From Desulfobacter sp. (GTDB lineage: Bacteria; Desulfobacterota; Desulfobacteria; Desulfobacterales; Desulfobacteraceae), in NCBI GenBank assembly GCA_028768525.1, contig CP054837.1, positions 4,832,001 through 4,896,000 on the forward strand: a stretch of 64,000 nt of DNA, read 5' to 3'. How positions within the stretch are numbered: the first letter of the stretch is position 1; each line of letters opens with the position of its first letter. The notes beneath the pieces are model-generated. The model ran no database searches and was not told the origin of the DNA. It was given only the letters and a program-made list of their open reading frames with translations. The translations under genes were made by a program, and so were the position numbers. Shown here in pieces: positions 1 through 8,162 of the stretch.

Positions 1-1212
1 GAATGGATCGAATCCGGGGTGGGACTGCTTTCAGGCGCCCTGGACAATGCCATGGCTCCCTCATTGTTCAAGTCTCTTGTCCTGGATGGCATCGTGGCCG
101 GTATCGGTTCTGTGATTATCTTTCTGCCCAATATCTTGATTCTTTTTTTCTGTATCGCCCTGTTCGAGGATACCGGGTATATGGCCAGGGCCGCCTTCCT
201 CATGGACCGGGTGATGCATACCTCCGGGCTCCACGGCAAGTCTTTCATCCCCATGCTGATGGGGTTTGGATGCAACGTGCCGGCCATCATGGCGACCCGG
301 GCCCTGGAGAACCAGAAGGACAGGGTGCTTACCATATTGATGACCCCCTTTATGTCCTGTTCTGCACGGTTGCCGGTGTACATTGTCCTGGCAGGCACTT
401 TCTTCGCCCACAGGGCCGGGACAGTGATTTTCTGCCTCTATGCCACGGGCATCATCATTGCCATCGCGTCCGGACGGATTCTGAGAAGCCTGCTGTTCAG
501 AGGCGAGGAGGCACCATTTGTCATGGAGCTTCCCCCTTACCGGGTGCCCATGCTTAAAAGCCTGCTCATCCATATGTGGGATAGAAGCAAGATGTTTTTA
601 AAAAAAATGGGCGGAGTGATCCTGGTGGGCTCCGTCATCATCTGGGTATTGTCCACTTTTCCCAGGACCACGGATTTCTCAGTGGATTACGATGGGAAAA
701 TCGCCGCCGCAAAAGCTGCGTACAATCAGAAAACCGCATCTTTGGATACCGAAGCGCACCGCGGGCTGGCTGCCGCCCAACTTGAAAAAGAAGTGTCAGA
801 CCTGTTAAACCTCAAAGAACAGGAACGGGTGGGCGGATCATATATCGGTATGATCGGAAAGGCTCTGGAACCCGTGTTTGCGCCCATCGGCATTGGGTGG
901 CAGTCCAGTGTCGCCCTGGTGACCGGTTTTGTGGCCAAGGAAGTGGTGGTCTCGACCATGGGGGTCCTTTACGGTGTGGGAGAAGGGGAAGAGGGGGCAT
1001 TGCAAGCGGCACTTAGGAACTCAGGCATGACGCCGGTATCGGCGTTGTCCATGATGGTTTTTGTGCTGTTGTATGTTCCCTGTTTTGCCACGGTAGTGGC
1101 TGTTTACAAAGAAGCCTCCGCAAAATGGGCCTGGTTCAATGTAATCTATACGACAACGGTTGCATGGACAATGTCTTTTCTGGTATACCGGGTCGGAATG
1201 ATGTTGAGTTGA
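1..1212 (+). CDS. feoB: Ferrous iron transporter FeoB, C-terminal part (5' truncated by window)
   Basis: This is the membrane half of FeoB, the GTP-driven Fe(II) importer of the inner membrane. The frame is open from base 1, so the G domain and the gene start lie upstream of the window. Visible are the Gate-domain signature GFGCNVPAIMATR near base 265, the MSCSARLPVY segment near base 352, and the second Gate-type core with VALVTGFVAKEVVVSTMGVLYG near base 913. Several hydrophobic spans follow up to the stop. A charged loop rich in Ala, Lys and Glu (about bases 680-820) separates the two Gate repeats, as is usual in the family. About 400 of the usual 650-750 residues are present. A small SH3 protein follows 20 bases downstream. 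Identification is firm; only the missing N-terminus limits it. Confidence 0.95.
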   Translation, partial: EWIESGVGLLSGALDNAMAPSLFKSLVLDGIVAGIGSVIIFLPNILILFFCIALFEDTGYMARAAFLMDRVMHTSGLHGKSFIPMLMGFGCNVPAIMATRALENQKDRVLTILMTPFMSCSARLPVYIVLAGTFFAHRAGTVIFCLYATGIIIAIASGRILRSLLFRGEEAPFVMELPPYRVPMLKSLLIHMWDRSKMFLKKMGGVILVGSVIIWVLSTFPRTTDFSVDYDGKIAAAKAAYNQKTASLDTEAHRGLAAAQLEKEVSDLLNLKEQERVGGSYIGMIGKALEPVFAPIGIGWQSSVALVTGFVAKEVVVSTMGVLYGVGEGEEGALQAALRNSGMTPVSALSMMVFVLLYVPCFATVVAVYKEASAKWAWFNVIYTTTVAWTMSFLVYRVGMMLS

Positions 1213-1231
1213 TATAGAAACGGAGATGAGT

Positions 1232-1681
1232 ATGCGTCTTTATAATAAACGGATGATTGTTTTTTGCGGGTTTATACTGGCGGCCCTATTGGCAGATACT
1301 GGATGGGCAGCCGAACGGCTGGCTGTGAAGGCTTCCATTGCCAACTTGAGAAATGGTGCCGGCACCAAATACAAAGTACTCTGGCAGGTGGAAAAATACC
1401 ATCCGTTTTTGGTCATCCAAAAAAAGGGGGATTGGTATGAGGTTAAGGATTTTGAAGGGGATTCCGCCTGGATTCATAATTCGCTTCTCACCAGCATTAA
1501 AACGGTGATTTCAACAAAATCAAAGTGCAACGTCAGAAAAGAGCCCAATACAAAAAGTCCGGTGGTACTGCGGGTTGAGCGGGGGGTGCCCTTTAAGGTT
1601 CTCAAACGCAAGGGCAGCTGGATCCGCATCGAGCATGCGGACGGGGAAACCGGGTGGATATATAAGACACTGGTCTGGTGA
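1232..1681 (+). CDS. Secreted protein with two bacterial SH3 domains
   Basis: Predicted periplasmic protein of 149 residues. A signal peptide is clear: basic start, hydrophobic stretch FCGFILAALLA, then an Ala-x-Ala-like cleavage near GWAAE. Two SH3_3-type modules follow, about residues 30-85 and 88-148, each beginning with an A/C-N-[LV]-R motif (ASIANLRNGAGTKYKVLW and SKCNVRKEPNTKSPVVLR) and ending in a Gly/Ala-W-I-[HY] motif. Such modules commonly bind peptidoglycan or peptides. I chose the ATG at 1232 over the ATG at 1226 because GGAG at 1222-1225 is 6 bases from the former and abuts the latter. It lies between feoB and a TPR membrane protein on the same strand and may be co-transcribed. 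The exact role is unknown. Confidence 0.8.
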   Translation: MRLYNKRMIVFCGFILAALLADTGWAAERLAVKASIANLRNGAGTKYKVLWQVEKYHPFLVIQKKGDWYEVKDFEGDSAWIHNSLLTSIKTVISTKSKCNVRKEPNTKSPVVLRVERGVPFKVLKRKGSWIRIEHADGETGWIYKTLVW

Positions 1682-1731
1682 TATTAGATTAAATCAGGTG
1701 ATATTAACCAACTCAAGGAATAGATTAAGAC

Positions 1732-2436
1732 ATGGCGGATCAAGGTGTATCAAACGAACGGAAAAAAGAACTGGAACAGATGGACCCTTTTCAGGATGCC
1801 TTGGTAAAAGGGCTTTCCTATGCATCGGAACATAAAAAACAGATTGGGCTGATTATCGGGGCTGTGGTGGTGGTCTGCGTGGTTTTTTCAACCATTATCT
1901 ACAGTTTTAAACGGTCCGAAGTCCAGGCGTCAAGGCTTTCTGCCAAAGCAGTGGCGGCTTACGGGAACGTCTATGCCCAGGATAGAAATCCCCAAAAAGG
2001 GTTTGAGGCGGTTAAGGATGATTTCCAGGCGGTTCTGGATGAATATGCCAATACCAGTGCCGGGCGGATGGCCATGGTCACTTTTGCCAAGATTTGTTTT
2101 GATGCAGGCGAGTATGACAAGGCCTATGAACTCTATTCCCAGGCTCTCTCAGACATGGGAGACGATGCCGGTATGGAAAATTTTTTCCTTTCAGCACTGG
2201 GGAACCTGTCCCAGTTGAAGAAGGATAGGGAAAAGGCAAAATCCTATTACCTTCGTATCGAAAATGGGGCATCAAACCTGCTGAAGGATGAGGCCCGGTT
2301 TGCCCTGGCACTGATCTATGAGGCGGAGAATGATATGGCCGCCAGCCTTAAGATGTATGAAAAGATCGTGAAGGAAAACGAAAATTCCATTTACAAAGCC
2401 ATTGCCCAGTCCCGGATAAACGGGGAGAAGGGGTAG
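1732..2436 (+). CDS. Membrane-anchored TPR protein (YfgM/tol-pal-like repeat protein)
   Basis: Protein of 234 residues with a cytoplasmic N-terminus, one transmembrane helix at about residues 36-61 (rich in Val, Ile and Gly) and a periplasmic tail. The tail carries tetratricopeptide-like repeats: motifs such as GRMAMVTFAKICFDAGEYDKAYELY, LGNLSQLKKDREKAKSYYLRI and ARFALALIYEAENDMAASLKMYEKI follow the TPR pattern. The architecture matches the YfgM-like family, whose E. coli member sits near the SecYEG translocon with PpiD. That partner role is known for the family, not shown here. An intrinsic terminator lies 45 bases after the stop, closing the feoB-SH3-TPR block. No strong Shine-Dalgarno is seen; AAGGA lies rather far upstream. 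Confidence 0.75.
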   Translation: MADQGVSNERKKELEQMDPFQDALVKGLSYASEHKKQIGLIIGAVVVVCVVFSTIIYSFKRSEVQASRLSAKAVAAYGNVYAQDRNPQKGFEAVKDDFQAVLDEYANTSAGRMAMVTFAKICFDAGEYDKAYELYSQALSDMGDDAGMENFFLSALGNLSQLKKDREKAKSYYLRIENGASNLLKDEARFALALIYEAENDMAASLKMYEKIVKENENSIYKAIAQSRINGEKG

Positions 2437-2480
2437 GATCGTTTTCATTGTCTTCATGTCGGGAAAAAGGCTTTTAAACT

Positions 2481-2510
2481 AAAAAAGGCTGCCTTTGGGC
2501 AGCCTTTTTT
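2481..2510 (+). terminator. Rho-independent terminator after the TPR gene
   Basis: A perfect 13-bp inverted repeat, AAAAAAGGCTGCC with loop TTTG and GGCAGCCTTTTTT, ends in six T. It is placed 45 bases after the TPR stop and would also work on the other strand because the A run mirrors the T run. Confidence 0.9.
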
Positions 2511-2534
2511 AGAAAAGGAAAAAAAGATGAAAAA

Positions 2535-2551
2535 ACTAACCGTTGGTTAGT
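2535..2551. repeat. 17-bp palindrome, operator-like
   Basis: ACTAACC-GTT-GGTTAGT is a perfect 7-3-7 inverted repeat. Its size and symmetry resemble operators of TetR-type repressors, but it lies between two convergent genes where no promoter is expected. Function is unknown. Confidence 0.5.
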
Positions 2552-2695
2552 GGTAAATACAAACTGCAAAGCCTGTGCCTGCCTCTCAGAATTTTTCCCA
2601 AAAAACAAAAAATCTTGTAACCGCTTAATAATAAACTATTTTTTATTTGGCGGGACCTGAATAGTACTCAAAAAAATACGGCGAAACCATATTCT

Positions 2696-2715
2696 GAGTT
2701 CAAAATTTTGAACTC
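2696..2715. repeat. 20-bp perfect palindrome, copy 1
   Basis: The core GTTCAAAATTTTGAAC (2698-2713) is flanked by GA and TC to make a 20-bp perfect palindrome. The same 16-bp core recurs at 2776-2791, on the other side of a terminator hairpin. Confidence 0.8.
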
Positions 2716-2728
2716 TAAAAATAGGTGT

Positions 2729-2778
2729 AAAAAATAAACCCGTCCCAACCCCTTAATTTTAAGGCGTTGGGACGGGTT
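2729..2778 (-). terminator. Terminator of the minus-strand response regulator gene
   Basis: An 18-bp inverted repeat with one mismatch: arm 2737-2754 (AACCCGTCCCAAC...), loop AATTTT, arm 2761-2778. On the minus strand it is followed by TATTTTTT. It lies 18 bases beyond the stop of the gene ending at 2796. Confidence 0.85.
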
Positions 2779-2791
2779 CAAAATTTTGAAC
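2776..2791. repeat. 16-bp palindrome GTTCAAAATTTTGAAC, copy 2
   Basis: Exact copy of the core at 2698-2713. It overlaps the distal arm of the minus-strand terminator by three bases and is followed on the plus strand by CTTTTTT, so it could itself act as a weak plus-strand terminator. Confidence 0.75.
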
Positions 2792-2795
2792 TTTT

Positions 2796-4184
2796 TTACC
2801 TGCCAAGTTTTAATTCTTTATCCAGGTTGAATTTTTTCAATTTCTGGTTTAATCCGCTTTTTCCGATGCCAAGGATTTTGGCGGCCTTGGTCTGGACGTT
2901 GCCGGACATCTCCATGGCCCGCTGGATCATACGTTTTTCAACGGCGGCAAGGGTTTCGGACAGCCCTACGCCTTCGGGAATGCCATCCAGCTGGAGGGTG
3001 TTGGTTCTGGGACTGCGGATATGGGGCGGCAGATCCGAGACAGATATATTGCTTGTACTGCAGAGGATGGCAGCCCGTTCAATGACGTTTTCAAGCTCCC
3101 GCACATTCCCCTTCCACCCATAGTCGCAGAGTACCTGGGCCGCATCTTTATCAATGCCCGTCACTGTATCCGGGGATTCAGGTCCCTGGGTATATTTTTC
3201 AATAAAGTGCTTGATAAGCAGGGGAATATCCTCCCGGCGGTCCCTCAAGGGCGGTATCACCGCCTTGACCACATTGAGGCGGTAATAGAGATCTTCCCTG
3301 AAATTTCCTTTCTGAACCTCTTCTTCAAGGGTCTTGTTGGTTGCTGCGATGAGCCTGAAATCCACGGGGATGGGAGCCGTTCCCCCCACCCGTTCCACTG
3401 TCCGTTCCTGGAGGACCCTGAGCAGTTTGACCTGCAGCGGCATGGGCAGCTCACCGATTTCGTCAAGGAACAAGGTGCCCTTGTCCGCCAGTTCGAACCG
3501 TCCTTTTTTCATATTGGCGGCCCCTGTAAATGCCCCTTTTTCATGGCCGAAAAGTTCGCTCTCCAGAAGGGACTCTGCAAAGGCCGAGCAGTTCACCGCC
3601 ACAAGGTTCTCATCCTTTCGAAGGCTGTTGTAATGGATGGCCTTGGACACCAGTTCTTTACCGGTACCGCTTTCCCCTTCAATAAGGATTGAGGCGTTGG
3701 TTGGCGCCACCTTCTGGATAACTTCATAGAGTTCCTGCATGGGTTTGCTCTTTCCGATGATATTGTTAAACTGATACCTGGACCGGATGGCGTCCTTGAG
3801 CAGGGTGTTTTCCTGGACGATTTTATAAACGGAAAGGGCTTTGGCGATATGTGCGATCAGTGCCTCATTTTCAAAGGGCTTCAGGATAAAAGTATAGGCG
3901 CCCTTGTGCATGGCTTCCACGGCCTTTTCCACGCTGCCGAAGGCCGTCATGATGATCACCGGCAGGTCCGGTTTCAGAGCCTTTATTTTTTCCAGCAGTT
4001 CAATGCCGGACATGCCCGGCATTTTTACATCGGAGAGCACCAGGTCAATGAATTGGGTATTCAGTATATCCAGCGCCTCCATACCGCTGGAGGCCGTAAA
4101 GGCGCGGTATCCTTCTTCCGCGAGCACTTCACCGATAATCATAGGGTAGTGCTTTTCATCATCCACGATGAGTATATTTTCCAT
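2796..4184 (-). CDS. Sigma-54-dependent response regulator (NtrC family)
   Basis: 462-residue transcription activator with three domains. An N-terminal receiver (about 1-120) has the acidic pair DDE at 9-11, phospho-acceptor Asp52 in LVLSDVKMPG and Lys102 in LKPF. An AAA+ domain (about 143-370) has Walker A GESGTGKE at 170-177, the sigma-54 contact loop GAFTGA at 217-222, Walker B GTLFLDEIGE and the R-finger region. A Fis-type helix-turn-helix lies at the C-terminus (TKAAKILGIGKSGLNQKLK). All functional motifs are intact, so it should activate sigma-54 promoters once phosphorylated. It starts within the stop of the upstream kinase gene (TAATG, one base shared), which identifies the kinase as its partner. 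The signal and targets are unknown; ZraR and AtoC are related by architecture only. Confidence 0.92.
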   Translation of the reverse strand: MENILIVDDEKHYPMIIGEVLAEEGYRAFTASSGMEALDILNTQFIDLVLSDVKMPGMSGIELLEKIKALKPDLPVIIMTAFGSVEKAVEAMHKGAYTFILKPFENEALIAHIAKALSVYKIVQENTLLKDAIRSRYQFNNIIGKSKPMQELYEVIQKVAPTNASILIEGESGTGKELVSKAIHYNSLRKDENLVAVNCSAFAESLLESELFGHEKGAFTGAANMKKGRFELADKGTLFLDEIGELPMPLQVKLLRVLQERTVERVGGTAPIPVDFRLIAATNKTLEEEVQKGNFREDLYYRLNVVKAVIPPLRDRREDIPLLIKHFIEKYTQGPESPDTVTGIDKDAAQVLCDYGWKGNVRELENVIERAAILCSTSNISVSDLPPHIRSPRTNTLQLDGIPEGVGLSETLAAVEKRMIQRAMEMSGNVQTKAAKILGIGKSGLNQKLKKFNLDKELKLGR

Positions 4185-5635
4185 TATCTCAACTCCTTGG
4201 GGGGAACTTCATGGGCGGGCAGTACAATTTCCACACGGGTGCCGTTGGGGGATACATTAACGATTTCGATGGTGCCCAGGTGGGCCTCTATGATGTTTTT
4301 AATGATACCGAGGCCAAGCCCGGTGCCTGTTTCCTTGGTGGTGAAAAAAGGCGTCCATATTTTTTTTAGAATTTCCTCATCAATGCCCTCGCCGGTATCG
4401 GTGAAACTGATGCGGACCAGCCCGTTTTCATGACGGGTTGAAATGGTGAGTTCGCCGCAATCGTCCATGGCCTGGAAGGCGTTGAGAAAAATATTGAGGA
4501 AGGCCTGGTAGAGCATGGCCGGGTCGGCGGCGATGCCGGGGAGGCTGTTCTGGAAATCCTTGATGATTCTGATGTTTTCTTCCTTGGCTTTTTGGGCGAG
4601 AAATGCCAGGTTCTTTTCTATCACCTCCTCCACGGCGCAGGGGCGCAGATCCGCCACTTTGGGCTTTGCAAAGTCTAGAAAATCCTTAATAATATGATCC
4701 AGCCGGGAGGATTCCTCAACTATGATATCCGGGATTTGGCTGGTGGGATCCAGGCGCGCCATTTTCTTTTTCATGAGCTGGGCACTGCTTTTAATAATGC
4801 CCAGGGGATTTCGTATCTCATGGGATACGCCGGCGGTCATCTCCCCTATGGCTGAGAGGTGTTCCGCCCTTCTCAGTTTTTCCTCAAGTTTCAGGCGTTC
4901 TTCCGCCCGGTGCTCAATAATTCGTTCTCCGTGTTTGACAACAAAGCGCAGGACTAAAAAAAGGATGCCCATGATGCCGGCGCAGCTTGTCACGATGAGG
5001 CCCTGGAGTTTGAATACCTGCTGGTACTCATCGGAAACATCCCTGACGATTTCAATGACGCCGATGATCATCCGGTCCCTGGTGCGTGCCAGCTGCACTT
5101 CCTGAACCAGCGGGGCAAAGGTGACTATTTTTGTCTCCTTGGGAAACCAGAACATTAATTCCAGGAAGCTTCCCTTTTGAACAAGTTTGGAGGTGGCTTC
5201 CCCCTTCATGGCTTTTTCATAATAGACACCGCCTGCGTTTTCTTTTCCGATATCGCTGTCGTCGAAACTGTAGCCGATGATATTGTCCGTTCCATAGATA
5301 TTCACCATCTCAACGTGGAAACTGTGGAGGGTGGATTTTACGACGGCATCTAGGAGGCTGTGTTGTTTTTTTTCCCTTAATTTGACTTCTCCGTGTTTAT
5401 ATACCACCGGTGCGACAAACCGTAGGAATATCTGATGGTTGAGATTTTCCACCAGAAGCCGGTTGTACTCTTTGCTTTTTTCCAGAAGGATGGCCCTCAC
5501 CCAGTGGGCATTGAGGGCCGCGATGACGATGGTGGCCGTGAGCATGACGATCAGGCTTGATACGGTAAATGCCTTTACAAGGATAAAGGGGCGGGTGCCG
5601 GGTGTGGTGTTGGGTTTGGGAGGTGTTTTTTTCAC
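4184..5635 (-). CDS. Membrane sensor histidine kinase, partner of the sigma-54 regulator
   Basis: 483-residue inner-membrane kinase. Transmembrane helices lie at about 20-42 and 212-232, bracketing an extracytoplasmic sensor domain of about 170 residues with no family I recognise. The transmitter follows: HisKA with the H-box GVSHEIRNPLG (His272), then HATPase_c with N-box LNIFLNAFQAM, G1 box DTGEGI and G2 box GTGLGLGI. It belongs to the NtrB/ZraS-like group of four-helix kinases. No PAS domain is seen. The gene overlaps the response regulator by one base, so the two are translated together. It diverges from pilM across a 228-base gap, which raises the possibility that the pair controls the pilus operon, although I see no sigma-54 promoter there. 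Confidence 0.9.
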   Translation of the reverse strand: MKKTPPKPNTTPGTRPFILVKAFTVSSLIVMLTATIVIAALNAHWVRAILLEKSKEYNRLLVENLNHQIFLRFVAPVVYKHGEVKLREKKQHSLLDAVVKSTLHSFHVEMVNIYGTDNIIGYSFDDSDIGKENAGGVYYEKAMKGEATSKLVQKGSFLELMFWFPKETKIVTFAPLVQEVQLARTRDRMIIGVIEIVRDVSDEYQQVFKLQGLIVTSCAGIMGILFLVLRFVVKHGERIIEHRAEERLKLEEKLRRAEHLSAIGEMTAGVSHEIRNPLGIIKSSAQLMKKKMARLDPTSQIPDIIVEESSRLDHIIKDFLDFAKPKVADLRPCAVEEVIEKNLAFLAQKAKEENIRIIKDFQNSLPGIAADPAMLYQAFLNIFLNAFQAMDDCGELTISTRHENGLVRISFTDTGEGIDEEILKKIWTPFFTTKETGTGLGLGIIKNIIEAHLGTIEIVNVSPNGTRVEIVLPAHEVPPKELR

Positions 5636-5863
5636 TTTAATTTTCAGATTATAAACGGGTCTTTCTATGTCGTCTGACGGATTTTAGCCTGACAAATTCC
5701 TTAAAAATTTACTGTTTAATTCCTCAAAATGAGGATTATACTTGACTTTCAACAAATATCGTATCAAATATAGTGGTATTAATACGACATAGCAATACAA
5801 AATACAATTGCATAATCTGTTTAAATTTAAAGCATGACAGCCTGTAATTGAGGATGAAGGCGT

Positions 5864-6916
5864 ATGGTATTGGGAAAAAAAGATCACCTTGTGGGTCTGG
5901 ATATTGGATCTGCCTTTGTTAAAGTGGCTGAGCTAAAAATATCTAAAAAAGGCAATTCTCTCAAAAAATTCGGCATGGCCCCGGTGCCGGAAGGGGTTAT
6001 CACCGAAGGCAGAATATCAAATATGGATGTTCTGGCCGAGATCATCCGGACATTATTTAAGTCCCAGAAAATCAAAGAAAAGAAAGTCGCGATTTCCACC
6101 GGCGGTCATTCTGTGGTGATTAAAACGATCAGCACCCCCACAGCCACGGAGAAACAATTGGGCCAGACCATCAGGGCCGAAGCGGAGCAGTATATCCCTT
6201 ACGATATTGATGATGTGAATATCGATTACCAGATTCTGGGGGAAAGTGAGTATTCTCCCGACCAGATGAATGTCCTCCTGGTGGCGGTAAAAAAGGACCT
6301 GGTGGCCGAGTATATGGAACTCACCCGCATGGCAGGGCTGGTGCCCAGTATCATTGATGTGGATACTTTCGCCCTTCAGAATATTTTTGAAACCCTGCCG
6401 GATCAGGACAGTTCCCTCGTCACTCTGCTGGCCGATGTCGGGGCTTCGAAAACCTCCCTGAATATTGTCAAGGACAATAGCTCAATGATGATGCGGGACA
6501 TGATGACCGGAGGCAGTCAGATTGTCGAAGCCGTGAGGGACAGTCTGGAAATCGATTATGCGACAGCTGCCGCTGTGGTTCAGGGGGAAGCAGAACCGCC
6601 CGGTGATCCAGCGGTTGTAGAGGAAATATGCGCCTCCATCACCAATGGATGGTGTGCGGAAATCTGCGAGGTGGTCCACACCTTTGAATCGGGGACCAAT
6701 GAACTTCGGCTGGAACAGGTGGTACTCAGCGGCGGCGGCGGATTTATGGATAATCTGGCTCAGCGGCTGAGGGCAGAGCTTAATGTCCAGGTATCCAACA
6801 TCGACCCCTTCGGGGGGCTAACGATCAATTCCAAACAATTCGGCAATCTGGATGGATATAAACTCCAGGCCCCCATCGCTTTGGGACTTGCCATGAGACG
6901 GGTGGATGACAAATGA
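5864..6916 (+). CDS. pilM: Type IV pilus inner-membrane platform protein PilM
   Basis: 350-residue actin-like cytoplasmic protein that binds the N-terminal tail of PilN and links the pilus motor ATPases to the alignment complex. Actin-fold landmarks are visible: LVGLDIGSAFVKVAEL at residues 9-24 (phosphate 1 loop), LLADVGASKTSLNIV near 195 and VVLSGGGGFMDNLAQRL near 290 (adenosine loop). The length matches the family. It is the first gene of pilMNOPQ and overlaps pilN by four bases (ATGA). The 228 bases upstream contain a TTGACT but no well-spaced -10, so no promoter is called. Confidence 0.95.
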   Translation: MVLGKKDHLVGLDIGSAFVKVAELKISKKGNSLKKFGMAPVPEGVITEGRISNMDVLAEIIRTLFKSQKIKEKKVAISTGGHSVVIKTISTPTATEKQLGQTIRAEAEQYIPYDIDDVNIDYQILGESEYSPDQMNVLLVAVKKDLVAEYMELTRMAGLVPSIIDVDTFALQNIFETLPDQDSSLVTLLADVGASKTSLNIVKDNSSMMMRDMMTGGSQIVEAVRDSLEIDYATAAAVVQGEAEPPGDPAVVEEICASITNGWCAEICEVVHTFESGTNELRLEQVVLSGGGGFMDNLAQRLRAELNVQVSNIDPFGGLTINSKQFGNLDGYKLQAPIALGLAMRRVDDK

Positions 6917-7497
6917 TACGAATCAACCTTCTGCCGTTCAGGCTCGCCCGGAAAAAAGAAAATATCCGGCGCCAGGTGTCAATTTTTCTGCTTTCACTTT
7001 TGCTGATAGGGGTTGCTCTTTTTTGGCTGACCCGGACCGTTGATACACAGATTAATACGATTCAGAACAGGATTGCAGCGGTCCAGGCGGAAACCAAGAA
7101 ATATCAGGCAAAAGCCAAACGGGTCACAGAGATTAAGAAGAAACTCAAGATACTCAACGAAAAACTCAAGGTTGTCTCTTCCCTTAAAAGTAAAAGGGAT
7201 GAACAGCAGGTGCTTCTGGAGGAGATGGCTGACCGCATCGTCAAGGACAGGATGTGGATCGAAAGTATGAACGCCGATGGAAAGAGTGTCGTGGTAACCG
7301 GAGTGGCATACGACAATCCCACCATTGCAGATTTTATGAGGCACCTTGAGAAATCACCTTTATTCCAAAACGTGGATCTCAGGCGGTCAAGGCTTCGGGA
7401 TTTCCAGGGCGGGGTCCAGCTCAAAGCCTTTGAGCTTGTGTGCTATAAAAAACAGGCAGCCCCCGAGGAGCCGCCCGAAGAAAAGGGTAAAAAATAA
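6913..7497 (+). CDS. pilN: Type IV pilus assembly protein PilN
   Basis: 194-residue bitopic inner-membrane protein. It begins MIRINLLPFRLARKKENIRRQ, whose INLLP-type motif is the segment known to dock into PilM. One transmembrane helix follows at about 24-42, then a coiled-coil rich in Lys, Gln and Glu (about 45-105) and a ferredoxin-like periplasmic domain. It forms a heterodimer with PilO in known systems. The start overlaps pilM by four bases and the stop overlaps pilO by one, so translation is coupled. Confidence 0.93.
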   Translation: MIRINLLPFRLARKKENIRRQVSIFLLSLLLIGVALFWLTRTVDTQINTIQNRIAAVQAETKKYQAKAKRVTEIKKKLKILNEKLKVVSSLKSKRDEQQVLLEEMADRIVKDRMWIESMNADGKSVVVTGVAYDNPTIADFMRHLEKSPLFQNVDLRRSRLRDFQGGVQLKAFELVCYKKQAAPEEPPEEKGKK

Positions 7498-8150
7498 TGG
7501 CTGATAAAAAAGAATCCTCTGCGGGTAAATTACGCGGCCAGATGGACCGGATTTTTGCCGGGATTGGGAAACTGACTAAAATTCAGCGCCTGCTGATCTG
7601 CGTCGGTGCGATTTTGCTGATCGGCGGTGGATATTATTATTTTATTTTTGCGCCCCGGTGGGAGAATTTGAATGCCGCCAGGGAGGAATTGACACGCCAG
7701 GAAGACCGGTTGGCCACCTTCAAGGCAAAAGCCAGGGTCCTGCCTAAATTCGAGAAGCAGATGGCCGAAGCCCGTGAGCGGTTCAATGTCGCCATGAAAG
7801 CGCTCCCGGACAAAAAGGAACTACCCGCCCTGCTAACCAGTATTTCCGAGGCAGGAATGCGGGCTGGGCTAGAGTTCCGCCTCTTTGAGCCGGCAACGGT
7901 TGTGAACAAGGAATTTTATAAGGAAATCCCCATCTCCATGGATGTCAGCGGGGCATACCACCAGATAGCGGATTTCTTTTTCCAGGTGGCTAATTTGAAC
8001 CGCATCGTCAATGTGCAGAATATTTCCATGAAAAAGGATGGCAAGGAAACGGGCGCGGTCCAGATGAAATGCTCGGCCGTCACCTATATGTTTACAGAAC
8101 CCAAGGCGGACTCGGGCAAAAAAAGTAAAAGAAAGAAAAAAAGAGGGTAA
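7497..8150 (+). CDS. pilO: Type IV pilus assembly protein PilO
   Basis: 217-residue bitopic inner-membrane protein, partner of PilN in the alignment subcomplex. It has one transmembrane helix at about 32-51 (LLICVGAILLIGGGYYYFIF), a coiled coil (about 55-105: AREELTRQEDRLATFKAKARVLPKFEKQMAEA) and a periplasmic ferredoxin-like domain containing the family motif for residues near 150-170 (FYKEIPISMDVSGAYHQIADFF). The C-terminus is a Lys/Arg-rich tail. It follows pilN with a one-base overlap (TAATG) and pilP starts 12 bases later. Confidence 0.94.
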   Translation: MADKKESSAGKLRGQMDRIFAGIGKLTKIQRLLICVGAILLIGGGYYYFIFAPRWENLNAAREELTRQEDRLATFKAKARVLPKFEKQMAEARERFNVAMKALPDKKELPALLTSISEAGMRAGLEFRLFEPATVVNKEFYKEIPISMDVSGAYHQIADFFFQVANLNRIVNVQNISMKKDGKETGAVQMKCSAVTYMFTEPKADSGKKSKRKKKRG

Positions 8151-8162
8151 TGGGCATCTGTT

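Larger units (their letters stand above)
2511..2795. other. Gene-free AT-rich gap between convergent genes
   Basis: The full gene-free stretch runs from 2437 to 2795. After the terminator at 2481-2510 it is AT-rich and holds no convincing gene in either direction. It does hold a 17-bp TetR-operator-like palindrome at 2535-2551, two copies of GTTCAAAATTTTGAAC at 2698-2713 and 2776-2791, and between these a terminator hairpin for the minus-strand response regulator. A very short frame ATGAAAAAACTAACC at 2527 would encode only seven residues and is not called as a gene. Confidence 0.7.

Noticed and set aside
2550..2660. Short frame from a GTG with a Cys-rich run reading NTNCKACACL, resembling a ferredoxin fragment.
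   Set aside because: About 36 codons, no ribosome site and a stop soon after. A pseudogene remnant is conceivable but cannot be supported.
5742..5774. TTGACT and TATAGT as a promoter for pilM.
   Set aside because: The spacer is 21 bases, too long for a normal sigma-70 promoter.
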